The notes under the pieces: model-generated
The model's database searches: none
What the model was told of the DNA's origin: nothing
The model's input: the letters and a program-made list of their open reading frames with translations, nothing else
Shown here: positions 34,681-47,822 of the stretch, one piece after another
Layout: the number at the start of each line of letters is the position of its first letter
Position numbering within the stretch: the stretch's first letter is position 1
Position numbers and translations under genes: made by a program
Assembly: GCA_949152475.1 (NCBI GenBank)
Contig: OX424555.1
Coordinates: forward strand, 16,572,868 to 16,636,867
DNA from: Terebella lapidaria
Lineage: Eukaryota; Annelida; Polychaeta; Terebellida; Terebellidae
Direction of reading: 5' to 3'
DNA: 64,000 bases

Positions 34681-36945
34681 TTATAAATTGTTAATGAGCA
34701 ATCCAGTTGTGGTTTTAGTGATTCGCAATCACACTAATATTGAGTGCATGTGATGAAACAGATGACGACCGCGATAAATGCAAAACAACTGAAATGAACT
34801 AAAAGTCCATGAAAACTATAAACATATATTTACATACATTGGACACATATTCCGTTCGTTCAATATAAATACCTTTTTGTTTAAACAGTTTCCTAGTCGG
34901 AATAGGAATACAAATAGATTGGACCCGTGTGACAGGTGTGTCACACAGTCAAATCAATATCATTTTTCAAACCTGTTTACAATGGCAGCAGACCAGCTTT
35001 TCCAAAAGCTACAGAATACCCAGGCACAGTGTGACATAATAGGTAATATATGGGACATCACAAATACGGCATTGTTCAATGAACAGAGAGGAGGAAAATA
35101 GTCTTGGTCAGTCCTATAGTATTACTTTCATGTGGTTGATTAGCATGCGAATTTGAACAATTGTGATCTCCCCCAGTCCCATATTCAAAATGACATGATT
35201 TCATTGGAAATAGACAGTGCCATCCTTACAAGTGCATGTGTACTCAGTACCTGTCACTGACCATCGAGAAAACAATATGAGCCATCCAAACAGTGTACGA
35301 ATCCCCGATTATTCTTTAATCAGGGAATAATTGCTAAACATTTTATATAGCGGTGAGCCACAAGCCCTCAAAACGGACTTGTGGCTATAGAAAATGATAG
35401 TCAAAAGCGTATGTCCATAATTGGAGTTTAAAACTTAATTTGACACCTTTCTAAACAGCCCTAAAACATGTGATACGGTATTGGACGGTCATGATTACCC
35501 CTACTCGAGGAATCGGAAGTAGTGGCATACATTTGTTGTGGCCATGTGTATATCAACGGAATAACTAGTGCGATATAAATCCAATAATTTCAATGAAACA
35601 GCTGAAATAATGCATTCTAGGAAAAAATCAAGCTCAACAAAATTTACATGCTTGATGAATGTTGTTTTCTGTTGTCTGGCTAAAGGTCCCCTGGGCATTC
35701 TTTGGTCGTGATTCTTTACACCCTGATAAAGAATATACAGAACATTTTCAATGATTTCCCCTTATTACTACATGCATAATACCTGCACTGTTCAGCAAAC
35801 TAAAATGAATTGCACTCACGCAAATATCTTTCAGTTGAAGAAAATCAAATGGATTCCCGGTCAAATTAGTATCTGAAAATTGCTCTGGTTTTTCTTGTTC
35901 GATGTATTCGGCGCAGATGTAGCAAAGCAATTCCGTCTTCACAAGAACTCAATTGAGCGACCAATCACTTCCAATTACTGCAAGTTGCTTGGACCCTGGG
36001 ACAACTTGAGCCTGGATAATTTGTGGGACCATATTAGTTGATCTCGTAGTAGTTGATCTCTACATTGAATATAATATTTCCATCAAACTACGAATATTTC
36101 CATATTCATCTTGGCCTAATAAGTAGATTACAGATAATCTCGTGTCTACACCTACATGAAGTACATTAGTAAGTGGCATCAGAAAAAAATTATTCCAGCT
36201 TCAAGGTCGCCATGAACAATGTACGTTATCACACCCACCAACGAAAGTCACTCTTAGTAACTACAAGGTATGATATACCCATGTTGACATTCAGCACAAC
36301 GAATGCAAATCGGACTCGTATGAAAGCTGTACGTGGAACGTTGTGTGTGTTGGCCTTTGTGTCATTTTCCAATGCAAAAATAAGCATACATAATGTCGGA
36401 TGAGGACCATTTCCCCACCTTCTTTCCACAGCGTCAATGTCACGATCAACCTATTATGTCATTTGAGGTGTTTTCCGTCGTAAAGCCAACAAAAAACTGA
36501 ATACAAATTGGATGCTTTCAGAAATAATGAAATGAAAGGACAAGTATTGTATCAGTAGTGTATGCTAACATATTGCAGCACTGTATTTTGGTCATATCTA
36601 TGAACTCTTGTATGTGCACGTGGGTCAGAGGCATGAATGTGTATCCTGAGGCTATAGATAGGTAATATTCATTATGTGTTCAACTATGACGATAATGGTA
36701 AAAAGGAAAAGTCGCTTTAATGAGTTATGTTTTCTACGATGACGATCATGATAAAATGGGAAAGTCGCTTTAATGAGTTTCGTCTTGCCAGAGACTTCGC
36801 ACGTCCATATATTAGTATGTAGCCATAAACACTCAGCCATATACATGTAGCTACTACTGTAGTAAAAATTACCTCCATTCATAACAACGTCCCCATACGA
36901 TTTTGGTTCAAGTATAGACAGCATGTTTTCTTCAATCTCCAACAT
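34680..36945. repeat. Partial unit F: FPS, K-N
   Basis: Contains an open plus-strand FPS island (34889-35042: FPSRNRNTNRLDPCDRC, then TMAADQLFQKLQNTQAQC), K (35748-35942, minus) and N (36229-36430, minus frame IFALENDTKANTHN). The unit is split by the element at 36946 and resumes at 40232. Confidence 0.7.
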
Positions 36946-39900
36946 CATGGTGGCTAGGCATTACGCGTTATTCAGGGAGTGCCGTGTAAAATCATGAGTA
37001 TTACGCGTCATTCGTGAGGAAATGGTAGCCTCTGAGTGACCATTAGCAGGAAAAACATACAATTTCGCTAAACATACCGATTTGACATGTCGGATTTGGG
37101 TTACATGTCGGATTTGGTAATGCACAGAACATTACACATATTCATGATTGTTGTTGAGAGTTTAAATAAAAAGAAATAAGCCAGTGTAACGAGACCTTCG
37201 GATGCACAATATCTTTCAAGTTTGCTTCGACAGCCGCTCTCCTCGGTTTTGGGGCTGAAAATGTTATGTATCGGCAATAATGTAGATAGAATGACAGGTC
37301 TATGATATTGAAAGTATGGGATTCACATGTGCCTGTCTCCAAAATGTTTCACCATGGTCGCGAGCGGCACGAATCTAGGTTGATTTTTATTATTTTTGCC
37401 GACTCGGCACTTCCTGTTTGGCCGTATCTCGGAAACGGTGCATCGTAGAGCGAAACGGAGCTCAATTCCAGCCTCCTGGCACTAGCCAAACTAGGCTTAT
37501 GGGTATTTTGGGTTGAGCCGACCTCTGGTGTCGAACTTTTTTTCGCCAACTCAGCACTTCCTGTTTGGCCGTATCTCGGAAACGGTGTGTCATAGAGCGA
37601 AACGGAGCTCAATTTCGGCCTCCTGGCACTACACAAACTAGTCTAGAGGGTATCTTGGGTCGAGACAACCTCTGGTGTCGAATTTATTTTCGCCGACTCG
37701 GCACTTCCTGTTTGGCCGTATCTCAGAAACGGTGCGTCATACAGGGAAACGGAGCTCAATTCCAGCCTTCTGGCACTAGACAAACTAGTCTAGTGGGTAT
37801 CCTGGGTCGAGACGACCCCTGGTGTCGGAATTTTTTTTTGCCGACTCGGCACTTCCTGTTTGACCGTATCTCGGAAACGGTGTGTCATAGACCGAAACGG
37901 AGCTCAATTTCGGCCTCCTGGCACTGGACAAACTAGTCTAGGGGGTATTTTGGGTCGAGACGACCCCCTGGTGTCGAATTTTTTTTCGCCGACTCGGCAC
38001 TTCTTGGTTGCCCGTATCTCGGAAACGGTGCGTCGTAGAGCAAAACGGAGCTCAATTCCGGCCTCCTGCCACTAGACAAACTAGTCTAGGAAGTATTTTG
38101 GGTCGAGAAGACCCCTGGTGTTGAATTTATTTTCGCCGACTTGGCACTTCCTGTTTGGCCGTATCTCGGAAACGGTGCGTCGTAAAGCGAAACGAAACTC
38201 AATTCCGGCCTTCTGGCACTAGACAAACTAGTCTAGGGGGTATTATCGGTCGAGACGACCCCTGGTGTCGAATTTATTTTTGCCGACTCTGCGCTTCCTG
38301 TTTGGCCGTATCTCGGAAACGGTGCGTCGTAGAGCGAAACGGATCTCAATTCCGGCCTCCTGGCACTAGACAAACTAGGCTTATGGGTATTTTGGGTTGA
38401 GACGACCCCTGGTGTCAAATTTATATTCGCCGACTCGGCACTTCCTGTTTGGCCGTATCTCGGAAACGGTGCATCGTAGAGCGAAACGGAGCTCAATTCC
38501 GGCCACCTGGCACTAGACAAAACTAAACTAGTCTAGGGGGTATTATGGGTCTAGGCGACCCCTGGTGTCGAATTTATATTCGCCGACTCGGCACTTCCTG
38601 TTTGGCCATAACTCGGAAACGGTGCGTCGTAGAGCGAAACGGAGCTCAATTCTGGCCTCCTGGCACTAGACAAACTAGGCTTATGGGTATTTTGGGTCGA
38701 GACGACCCCTGGTGTCGAACTTTTTTTTGCCGACTCGGCACTTCCTGTTTGGCCGTATCTCGGAAACGATGTGTCGTAGAGCGAAACGGAGCTCAATTTC
38801 GACCTCCTGGCACTAGACAAACTAGTCTAGGGGGTATTTAGGGTCGAGACGACCCCTGGTGTCGAATTTTTTTTCGCCGACTTGGCACTTCCTGTTTGGT
38901 CGTATCTCGGAAACGGTGAGTCGTAGAGTGAAACGGAGCTCAATTCCGGCCTTTTGGTACTAGACAAACTAGTCTAGGAGGTATTTTGGGTCAAGACGAC
39001 CCCTGGTGTCGAATTTATTTTTGCTGACTCGGCACGTCCTGTTTGGCCGTATCTCGGAAATGGTGCGTCGTAGAGCGAAACGGAGCTCAATTCCGGCCTT
39101 CTGGTACTAGACAAACTAGTCTAGGGGGTATTTTGGGTCGAGACGACCCCTGATGTTGAATATTTTTTTGGCGACTCGGCACTTCCTGTTTGACCGTATC
39201 TGGGAAACAGTGCGTTGTAGAGCGAAACGGAGCTCAATTTCGGCCTCCTGGCACTAGACAAACTAGGCTTAGGGGTATTTTGGGTCGAGACGACTTCTGG
39301 TGCCGTATCTCGAAAACGGTGCGTCGTAGAGCGAAATGCAAAGATGCCTAAGGGCGGGCGTGGTATGTCACCTAAACTTTGACCACGGACAGTCATCATG
39401 GTTCAAGACACGGTCTCTTAGGTATATGTTAGCTAGGAATAGAACTCACACGAAATGCCCCAAGGCATCTTCAGGCCTTGACGTCTAGTTTTTCTCCAGT
39501 TTTACTGCTCAAATTGATGGAATAAATTCAAGTTCAAAAGAAAATTATTTTCATTTGGTGAGTTTCTGTGTAAAAGAAACGAAAAACTCTTAGTATGGCC
39601 AATTTCAGATTTATGAAGATTGGGAGGAACATATGGAGGATAATGATAAGTGAGAAGTATCGTCAGTACTTGGAACATGTGCAAGCTCAAATCATACTTT
39701 TAAAATCTTTATGTATGCGTTACCAGCTCTACCATCCCCAACAACGCTCACATGTTTCCTCAAGCTGTAACGCGTGTGCCGATCTCCCTCAGGCTGATAT
39801 GCGTAAACCATATAAAGCTTCTGAGTTCATAGAGTACTCAATTAAACAACTGGTTGCATGGTGTTACAACGGAGATAGATTTCTCCGAGCTTTCTATGAT

Positions 39901-40231
39901 TTACCAACATGCACTTTGTTGGTTTCAATTGATAGCCGATGATATTTCACGAACGAGTCGCAACTGTGCGGGTGTTATCACGAACTGTGTGTCTATTTTC
40001 ATAAATATAACGATGTATGCAAGTAAATCATAGTAGCATACGTAATGTTTGCTCATTCGGATGTTCCGTGGAAACAATATTTTAGGAAGAAAATGAATTT
40101 TTTTTCATTAATGTTCCTCATTTGAAGTGGGCATCTATGTCGTTTCCTGTGCCGTTTCCTAACGAATAACGCGTAATACTCACGATTTTACGCGGCACTC
40201 CCTGAATAACGAGTAACGCCTAGCCACCGTG
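36946..40231. mobile_element. Transib/RAG-like inverted-repeat element carrying a 147-bp array
   Basis: The terminal inverted repeats are about 80 bp (36946-37025 and 40152-40231) with some eight differences. The right end reads CACGGTGGCTAGGC and the left CATGGTGGCTAGGC. The flanks AACAT (36941-36945 and 40232-40236) form a 5-bp target duplication, and sister units read straight through (CAACATATATAGAGA). A CACNNTG terminus plus a 5-bp duplication is the Transib signature. No transposase was found: a 115-codon plus ORF at 39595-39942 (MANFRFMKIGRNIWRI...) is unrecognised. Other superfamilies with CAC ends (CACTA-type) usually make 2-4-bp duplications. Confidence 0.65.
37398..39335. repeat. 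Thirteen 147-bp tandem repeats
   Basis: The landmark GCCGACTCGGCACTTCCTG recurs thirteen times with spacings of 147 or 148 bp and one of 153. Each unit contains two small palindromes (GACTCGGC..., and CTAGACAAACTAG) and GGTCGAGACGACCCC. CpG content is high for this window. Open frames on both strands (for example MAVSRKRCV..., MSSARRPELSSVSL...) are repeat by-products. Confidence 0.9.
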
Positions 40232-40236
40232 AACAT

Positions 40237-40820
40237 ATATAGAGACCGCGAATGCCAATACATATTTTGGAGCATCTTTTTCTAGGATATAAATCGGAAA
40301 TTAGTTCATGAGCGGAAATTATATGCTCATAATCCTCTTAACTTCCTCGTACCATTCAGATAATTGCGAGGTGGTACGCTACTATTATCAATAATTCTTG
40401 GCGGAAAAATCAAAGTCTCTTCCCAACTTTAGTCTTTCTATCTCGACGTTCAAACACTGCTCCAATCATTTTTATAAAAATCAACACCAGTGTCCTGACA
40501 ACTGATGTACCATGATGGTTGCAGTTTCAGCTTTCAGTGGTCCTCGTCTTCCACGAAAGCAATTGCAAAATTGTGTTCTGTAGAAAGGAGATGTCCTCGT
40601 TATATGCTTGACAGGGATTCTACTGGGGTAATCTGTCAATACCACGTGTCATGACACGAAGTTTGTCATTCTTCTCTGGACACAGAATTCGAAAGAAAAC
40701 GGCAATTTGCCGACAGCTGATGCTGAAATGGAAACCTCAGACGGCTCAATATAACGTCGTGTGTGAACGTCGAGATAGAGAGAATACAGTTCGGAAATGG
40801 TGAAATGGTTTCAATTCTCA
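40237..40820. repeat. Unit F remainder and inverted M
   Basis: 40237-40470 continues unit F (ATATAGAGACCGCGAATGCC to the start of M). 40470-40812 is M in inverted orientation, as at 26757-27140. Direct sequence resumes at CAATTCTCACTTATGAATTG and leads into unit B. Confidence 0.65.
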
Positions 40821-43800
40821 CTTATGAATTGTTAATGAGCAATCAAGTTGTGGTTTTGTGAATCGCAATCACTCTAGTATAGTGTGCATGTGATGACACA
40901 GATGACGACCGCGATGAACGCATAACAACGGAAATGAGCGAGAAATCCATGAAAACTATAGACATATATTTACATACATTGGACACATATTCCGTTCGTT
41001 CAATATATATACTTATTTGTTTAAACTTTTTTTGTTTAAACAGTTTCCTAGTCGGAATATGAATACGAATAGATTGGACCCGTTTGACAAGTGTGTCACA
41101 CAGTCGAATCAGTATCAATTTTCAAACCTGTCTCCAATGGCAGCAGACCAGCTTTTCCAAAAGCTACAGAATACCCAGGCACAATGTGACATAACATGTA
41201 ATACATGGGACATCACAAATACGGCATTGCTTATTGAACAGAGAGGAGAAAAAATAATCTTGGTCAGTCCTGTGGTATTACGTTCATGTGGTTGATTACC
41301 ATGACAATTTGAACAATTGTGATCTCCCCCAGTCCCATATTCAAAATGACTTGATTTCATGGGAATTAGACAGTGTCATCCTCACAAGTGCATGTATACT
41401 CAGTACCTGTCACTGACCATCGAGAAAACAATATGAGCCAGCCGAACAGTGTACAGATTTCGGATTATTCTTTAGTTAGGGAATATTTGCTAAACATTTT
41501 ATATAGCGTTGAGCCACAAGTCCTCAAAACCAAGGTTATAGGAAATGATAACGTACGTCCATATGGGAGTATTATAATGTAAGTTTGACGCCATTCTAAA
41601 CAGCCCTAAAGCATGTTATACGGTATTAGATGGCCATTATTATCAATACTTGAGGAATCGGAAGTAGTGGCATACATGTTTGGGGCCATGTGTAAATCAA
41701 CGGAATAACGAGTATGATATAAATTCAATAATTTCAATGAAACAGCTGTAATTATGCATTATGGAACAAAAATTGAGCTCAACAAAATGTACATGCTCGA
41801 TGAATGTTTTCGATTGTCTGTCTAAAGGTCCCCTGGGCATTCTTTCATCGTGATTCTTTACACCCTGATAAAGAAGATACAGAACATTTCCAATGATTTC
41901 CCCTGATTACTACATGCATAATACCTGCACTGTTCAGAACACTAAAATGAATTGCACTCACGTAAATATCTTCCAGTTGAAGAAAATCGCATGGATTCTC
42001 GGTCAAATTAGTATCTGAAAATTGCTCTGGTGTTTCTTCTCCTATGTATTCGGTGCAGATGTAGCAAAGCAATTCCGTCTTCACAAGAACTCAATTTAGC
42101 GACCAATCACTTCCAATTACTGCAAGTTTCTTGGACCATGGGACTTGAGCCTGGATAATTCGTGGTACCGTATAGTTGATCTCGTGGTAGTTGATCTCTA
42201 CATCGATTATAATATTTTCACCAAACTACGAATATTTCCAAATTATTCTTGGCCTGATAAGTAGATTACAGAAAATCTCATGTCTGCACCTACATGATGT
42301 ACATGTACATTAGTAAGTGGCATCAGAAAAAAAATTATTCCAGCTTCAAGCTTCGCACGTCCATATATTAGTATGTCGCCATAACCTTTTAGTTATATAG
42401 GTGCTACTATTGTAGTGAAAATTTCCTTCATACATAACAACGTCCCCATACGATTTTAGTTCAAGTATAGAGAGCATGCTTTCTTCAATCTTCAACATAT
42501 ATAGAGATTGCGAATGTCAAGACATACTATTTTGGAGCATCTTTTTTTCTAGGATATAAATGGGAAATCAGTTCATGAGCGAAAATTATATACTCATAAT
42601 CCTCTTAACATCCTCTACCATTCAGGTAATTGCGAGGTGGTAAGCTACTATTATCAATAATTCTTGGCGGAAAAATCGAAGTTTCTTCCAAACTGTAGTC
42701 TTTCTATCTCGGCGTTCAAACACAACGTTATATTGAGTTGTCTGAGGTTTCCATTTCAGCGTCAGCTGTCGGCAAATTGCCGTTTTTTTCGAGTTCTGTG
42801 TCCAGAGAAGAATGACAAACTTCGTGTCATGACACGTGGTATTGACAGATTAACCCAGTAGAGTCCCCGTCAAGCATAAAACGAGGACATCGCCATTCTA
42901 CAGAACACAATTTCGCAATTGCTTTCGTGGAAGACGAGGACCACTGAAAGCTGAAACTGCAGTCATCAAGGTACATCAGCTCTGAGGAGGACACTGGTGT
43001 GGGATATTTTTTTATCCTATAAGCACAGTGAATTACATTGAGATTGATAGTAAACATGTGTAGGTCATATCAATTCTCACTTATAAATTGTTAATAAGCA
43101 ATCAAATTGTCTCGATTTATCGACACAACATCTCATTTTATCGATATAATATCTCGATTTATAAAGTTATATAACTCGAGAAAATTAACATAATTTATAG
43201 ACAAATAATTCGATTTTTCGACAAAGCACAAATTTGTGTAACTTCGAAATTTGCCATGACATTGTGACTGAAACATGTGTAATATACATTCATTTCACGA
43301 GTTAAAATGAACGTATCTATACTTGTAATTAAGTTCAGACTGACGTGCATTGTCTGGTTTCAAAGACGAATTCAAACCCACTCTGTCAGTCACAATACAT
43401 TATCCAGGTACACGTGTGTGTCTTACTTTTGTCGTACAAAGTCCATTGGGCTCACACACAGGATGCCTGGATCATGCTTTGACATTGCGGATACTATTAC
43501 AGGCAACACATGATGTAACATGTCGCTGCAGTCCATTGTGCATAGCTGAGGTAATGGCGGATGTACAAGGTGTGTAGGTGACACAAAGGAGGATCGTATC
43601 AATAGAAACTTCAATAGAGCTGTTGGTTTATGAAAACTGACACTCTATCAAAACCACCTTCATTCGTATACAAGCAACATGCAGATATTGATCTAGCAGG
43701 TGGTCGATACGGGAGCTGTTCCTGAAATTCTAGGAACAACATTAGTCGATGGCATCATATACTGTATGAACTTGCATACACTTTTGTATATGTACTAATA

Positions 43801-45990
43801 CATATTCTAGTTATACTGTATAATGTAGTATCTAGTGTTTTTGTATATGTACTAATACATAATCTACATTTAGTTATACTGTATAATGTAGTATTTAGTT
43901 AACACAATCAGTTTGAGGTCCGGATTAGAGGCTCGGGCTTTATAGGGAAATGGTTGAAAAATATTCTCTTTGTTAAAGGGATTATCATAATGCATAAAAT
44001 CATCATCAACGTAGATCTAAATAAAGTTGTGACCATTAGCATGCACATGAGAATATGCATCCCTTCGGGAAATAAGGTACACGGCTTTATATTTCTATTA
44101 TTTTGCATTTCTGCTAGTGACTCCATTCCTTCATGCCTAGTTCGGAGTTTTTTTTTTATTCTAACCATATCGATATCATAATTAATTTTAGCTCAATGTT
44201 ATGAGTGGATTGACCCTAATATTTCAAGACAGTAATATGGGAACTTTCGCAACGATTTCACAACTTTTAGGGTGTTCCGAGATTCAAGACCATATTATGA
44301 AGCCAGTTTGAATCTTTCTAAACTTCGTGCAGGGGATGTGCCTTGATCATAAAAGCAATACTGTGAAATTTTACAACTCAAAGGCCAAGGAAAAGATTCA
44401 GGCAACAGAAATATACAGAATATACAAAGATTGCAATGACTCTGGTTCAATGACTAATTAGGTATCACGATGAAAAATCGGGAGGCCTTATGTTTTTGTC
44501 CGTTTTTTTTTCTCTTTTTTTAAATTTGGGGTGTAGATACTTCTTATTTTTTCTATTTAGAATGGTTGATTTTCACTTATATAATAAGTTTCACCATTTG
44601 AAATGATCAGAAAGAAATTGGGGGATGCCACAAAGCCTCTGCACTTTTATGTCTAGTTATATTCGAAAAAATGTTTGGGTGTAGATCTATTTTTTTTATA
44701 TTTAGAATGTTTTTTTCCCACTTGTATATTAGGTTTCACCATTTGAAATGATCAGAAACAAATTGGGGGATGCCACAAAGCCTCTACACTTTATGTCTAG
44801 TTATTTTGTATTTTTCTTTGGCCAATTCCCCACCATTTGCTATCACCTATGACCAATATTACATTTTATTGTCCCAGGTCAAAAAAGCAAGTCATCAGAT
44901 GAAATCACTGATTTGTAATATTTTAAGTGGTTGTAATTTTAAACCACTGAATATTCGAACGGAAAGAATGTGTGAAGCATCGTTCTGAGGCTTGCGAGGT
45001 TTGGGAGGTCAGCGTCAAGAGTTTAGGTGAAAGTCGAGAGAAAGGTAAATATCGAAAAATCGTAATAACTGTTCTGTTATTCATGATTAAATTTCACTAT
45101 GATCTTTGTAATTTCCTATGGCCATTCCCCACCATATAACCCATGGTCGTGCGACAAAAATTCCCTATTTCTTTAATTAAATCTAAAGGGCGCGAGTCTG
45201 CAATCTCTGGTTGTCGGTAGTTCCTAATTTCGTTCATTCATATCATTTGATTAATCAAAAAGTTACACATATATATGTCTTGTCTAGATGTACATGTGTA
45301 ATACAGGTAATGGCTTAATTTTTATCAAAAAAATGTTTGCAAAGTATATTCATGCTACTAGAGAAAGTTTTTGTTGACTTATTGTGCGCGTAAATTTAGT
45401 CATGGAATTTTTACATCAGGCCCATGATTATTTTCAAACTTATCGTACGCGTAAATTTAGTCATGGAATTTTATCATCAGGCCTATGATTATTCTCAGAC
45501 CTTGTGGGTAGAGATACAGGTCTATGAATGTCGAAATACAAACTAATTTTGGTTAAAGTGTATGGATCACAATCAATCTGTAACCACGATACTGAATGGA
45601 AGAGAATCGTGACATTTCTGACACTATTTAATCACTGGTATTGTGTAACGAATCCATGTGAATGCTATTGAAAAACTTCTAAAATATATTCACAAACATA
45701 CAAAATGAACAATAAGTGTTACTTCGTCTGAAAGAATCTGAATAGAAGAGTATATATTTCCACAATTGTTACAAACTACAAATACATGTAGTTGCATGTA
45801 AAGTGCGTAAAAGCAAAAATACTGAACCAAAGTTATCAATTCGTAACTAAAATCATATCATGTTTCACAAAAGCACTTGATTGAATTACATAGAGCACAG
45901 GTCAAGTAATCCAAAAGTTTAATTCCGTTTGTGTTTATCTCTCTATTGTGCTTAACAAAACATTGAAACTGGATCAACAAGGCGACACAC

Positions 45991-46284
45991 TCATTTGATC
46001 ATTTCCACAGCCTCGCTGGTCAAAGTTTCCACCTCACACTCCCTCACACGTCCATAGATCTCGTGTTCACTCCGGGGCCGTCGCACAGACAGATAGCACC
46101 ATGCGGCACCCATGAGAGTACAAATAGTGCCGATACAGAGGAAGGTGCCAGCCAAGATTCGCCAAACTGGTGACGGGACTCCCATTGACACCAGCAGAAA
46201 GACAGCGCCAGCTACAATAGAAGAGAGACCGACGGCCATCTCGACAACTTGCAGTTTGTAGGGAAAGTCTCTAATCCAATTCAT
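45991..46284 (-). CDS. Two-membrane-segment small protein, unit B copy, intact
   Basis: 97 codons. MNWIRDFPYKLQVVEM leads into two hydrophobic segments (about residues 14-36 and 43-68) separated by the short loop GVPSPVWRI, then a 30-residue basic/acidic tail RRPRSEHEIYGRVREC... ending EAVEMIK. A hairpin membrane protein with both ends on the same side is the natural reading. EIYGRV contains a YxxV motif of the kind used as sorting or SH2-binding signals. The ATG is kept in all four copies, with an in-frame TGA shortly upstream in each. Upstream T-prime and a donor (GTATGT) suggest it may be a terminal exon, but the TTTTCAG acceptor of unit A is TTTTCAA here. No known family recognised. Confidence 0.5.
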   Translation of the reverse strand: MNWIRDFPYKLQVVEMAVGLSSIVAGAVFLLVSMGVPSPVWRILAGTFLCIGTICTLMGAAWCYLSVRRPRSEHEIYGRVRECEVETLTSEAVEMIK

Positions 46285-47504
46285 CCCGTCAGTGCCATTG
46301 AAAACAAGGTAGTATCAGAACGTAATCCAACTGTGTCATGTATCTCAATTTGGTTCATTACTCCAATCTATCCCAAAACTGACTCATGGTCATTTTCAGC
46401 ACGGTTTCTCTCAACACAAGTTTCTCTTGATTGATGGGTTTCGATGATGCTATGTACTTCTAATTATATCCTGTATTATAGTCCTTTCAACAGTCCTGAT
46501 GCCATATTTCCGAGGCACATGCCAAGAACTGAACAATGGAGTTGAAATTAGATTATCACGAAATATCCTGCTATTTAATTTGCGTCGGAGAATGTACAAT
46601 GTATCTCATAAAATCGATTCGTTTGCACCACACGTCCAAACATAATCAACATACCAGATTTGCATTCGACTAGTCCACGATGGTTAATTGGTTCATCCGC
46701 CATGTCTCACATTCTCAAATGCTGGAGAAATTAGCTCAAATCCACACCCGCCCAGGGCAGAGCCGCTACATGTCGGATACAGCACTGGACTGCCATTATA
46801 TTGGCGTCGTCCTAGGCCATTGTGGGAAGCTGTGAGGTTTCCCTGTGTGTCGCAGGATTGAGCCAGGAAGGTGTCTGATGGCGCAGTGTCCGTCTATACC
46901 GGCCAGGCTGAAACAGTGTCAGAAATTCGATGGGCAGTGACTGGTAAGCCACCGTAAAAAATGGAGGTCGTATTGGTTAGAAAACAAATGGTTAGAAACA
47001 CTCACTAATTTATATCACGTGATTTTTGGGTAAGCACAAGTCAGTGATATATTATATACATACTAAGAAGTGTAAATCCTGGAGGAATGTGAATCTTTTT
47101 CAGAGTTAATGCGGATGAATTACATGTGCATCTTATAATATAGCGAGCTGTGTTAGCTATTGTAACTTCATTTGATTAGACGTTATACCACTTTTTCGTT
47201 CGCTATTAATATACGGAAGGGCTTCAGTATTCATTATCCCAGCATAAAATATCAGCACGATTGTGTTCAAGTAGTCATTGTTTATGATGTGTGGATGTAG
47301 TGGATTATTTACTGGTGTTTCAATTGCTTCACTCGGTCCCTTGTCGCTCCAGAGCCCTGGCAACAATATATGGAGCTTGCCCCCACCTTCCTGACAGTCC
47401 CATGGAATCAGGTATACACTAGTTATAGATTTATTATGTCTCACCAGTTTGTCTCTTACGGATCCTCTGAGAGGATGGAAATATTTTTAGCACATTGTTA
47501 TTGC

Positions 47505-47822
47505 CGCGTTCCATCGCAATAATATTGCGTTCCCTCGCATTCCAGATCGCGTTCCCTCGCGATCTTATTGCGTTCCTTCGCATTCTGGACCGCATTCCCT
47601 CGCGATCTTGTAGAATAACCTTCTCAGAACCTTTCTCTGCTGGCGTCAGCACAATGCAAGGGAACGTGATCCAGAATGCGAGGGAACGCGATCCGGATTG
47701 CGAGGGAACGCAATAAGATCGCGAGGGAACGCAATAAGATCGTGAGGGAACGCGATAATATTGCGAGGGAATGCAATCTTATTGCGAGGGAACGCAATAA
47801 TATTGCGAGGAAAGCAATAACC
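47505..47822. repeat. Foldback array of 21-22-bp units, unit B
   Basis: Same GCGTTCCCTCGC / GCGAGGGAACGC architecture as at 17600, with a longer centre (CTTTCTCTGCTGGCGTC). Unit numbers differ between A and B, so the array has changed since duplication. Confidence 0.8.

Noticed and set aside
37349-39399. Several 70-120-codon frames on both strands of the 147-bp array
   Set aside because: They repeat with the array, switch frame between units (147 is divisible by three but some units differ in length), and show no domain.
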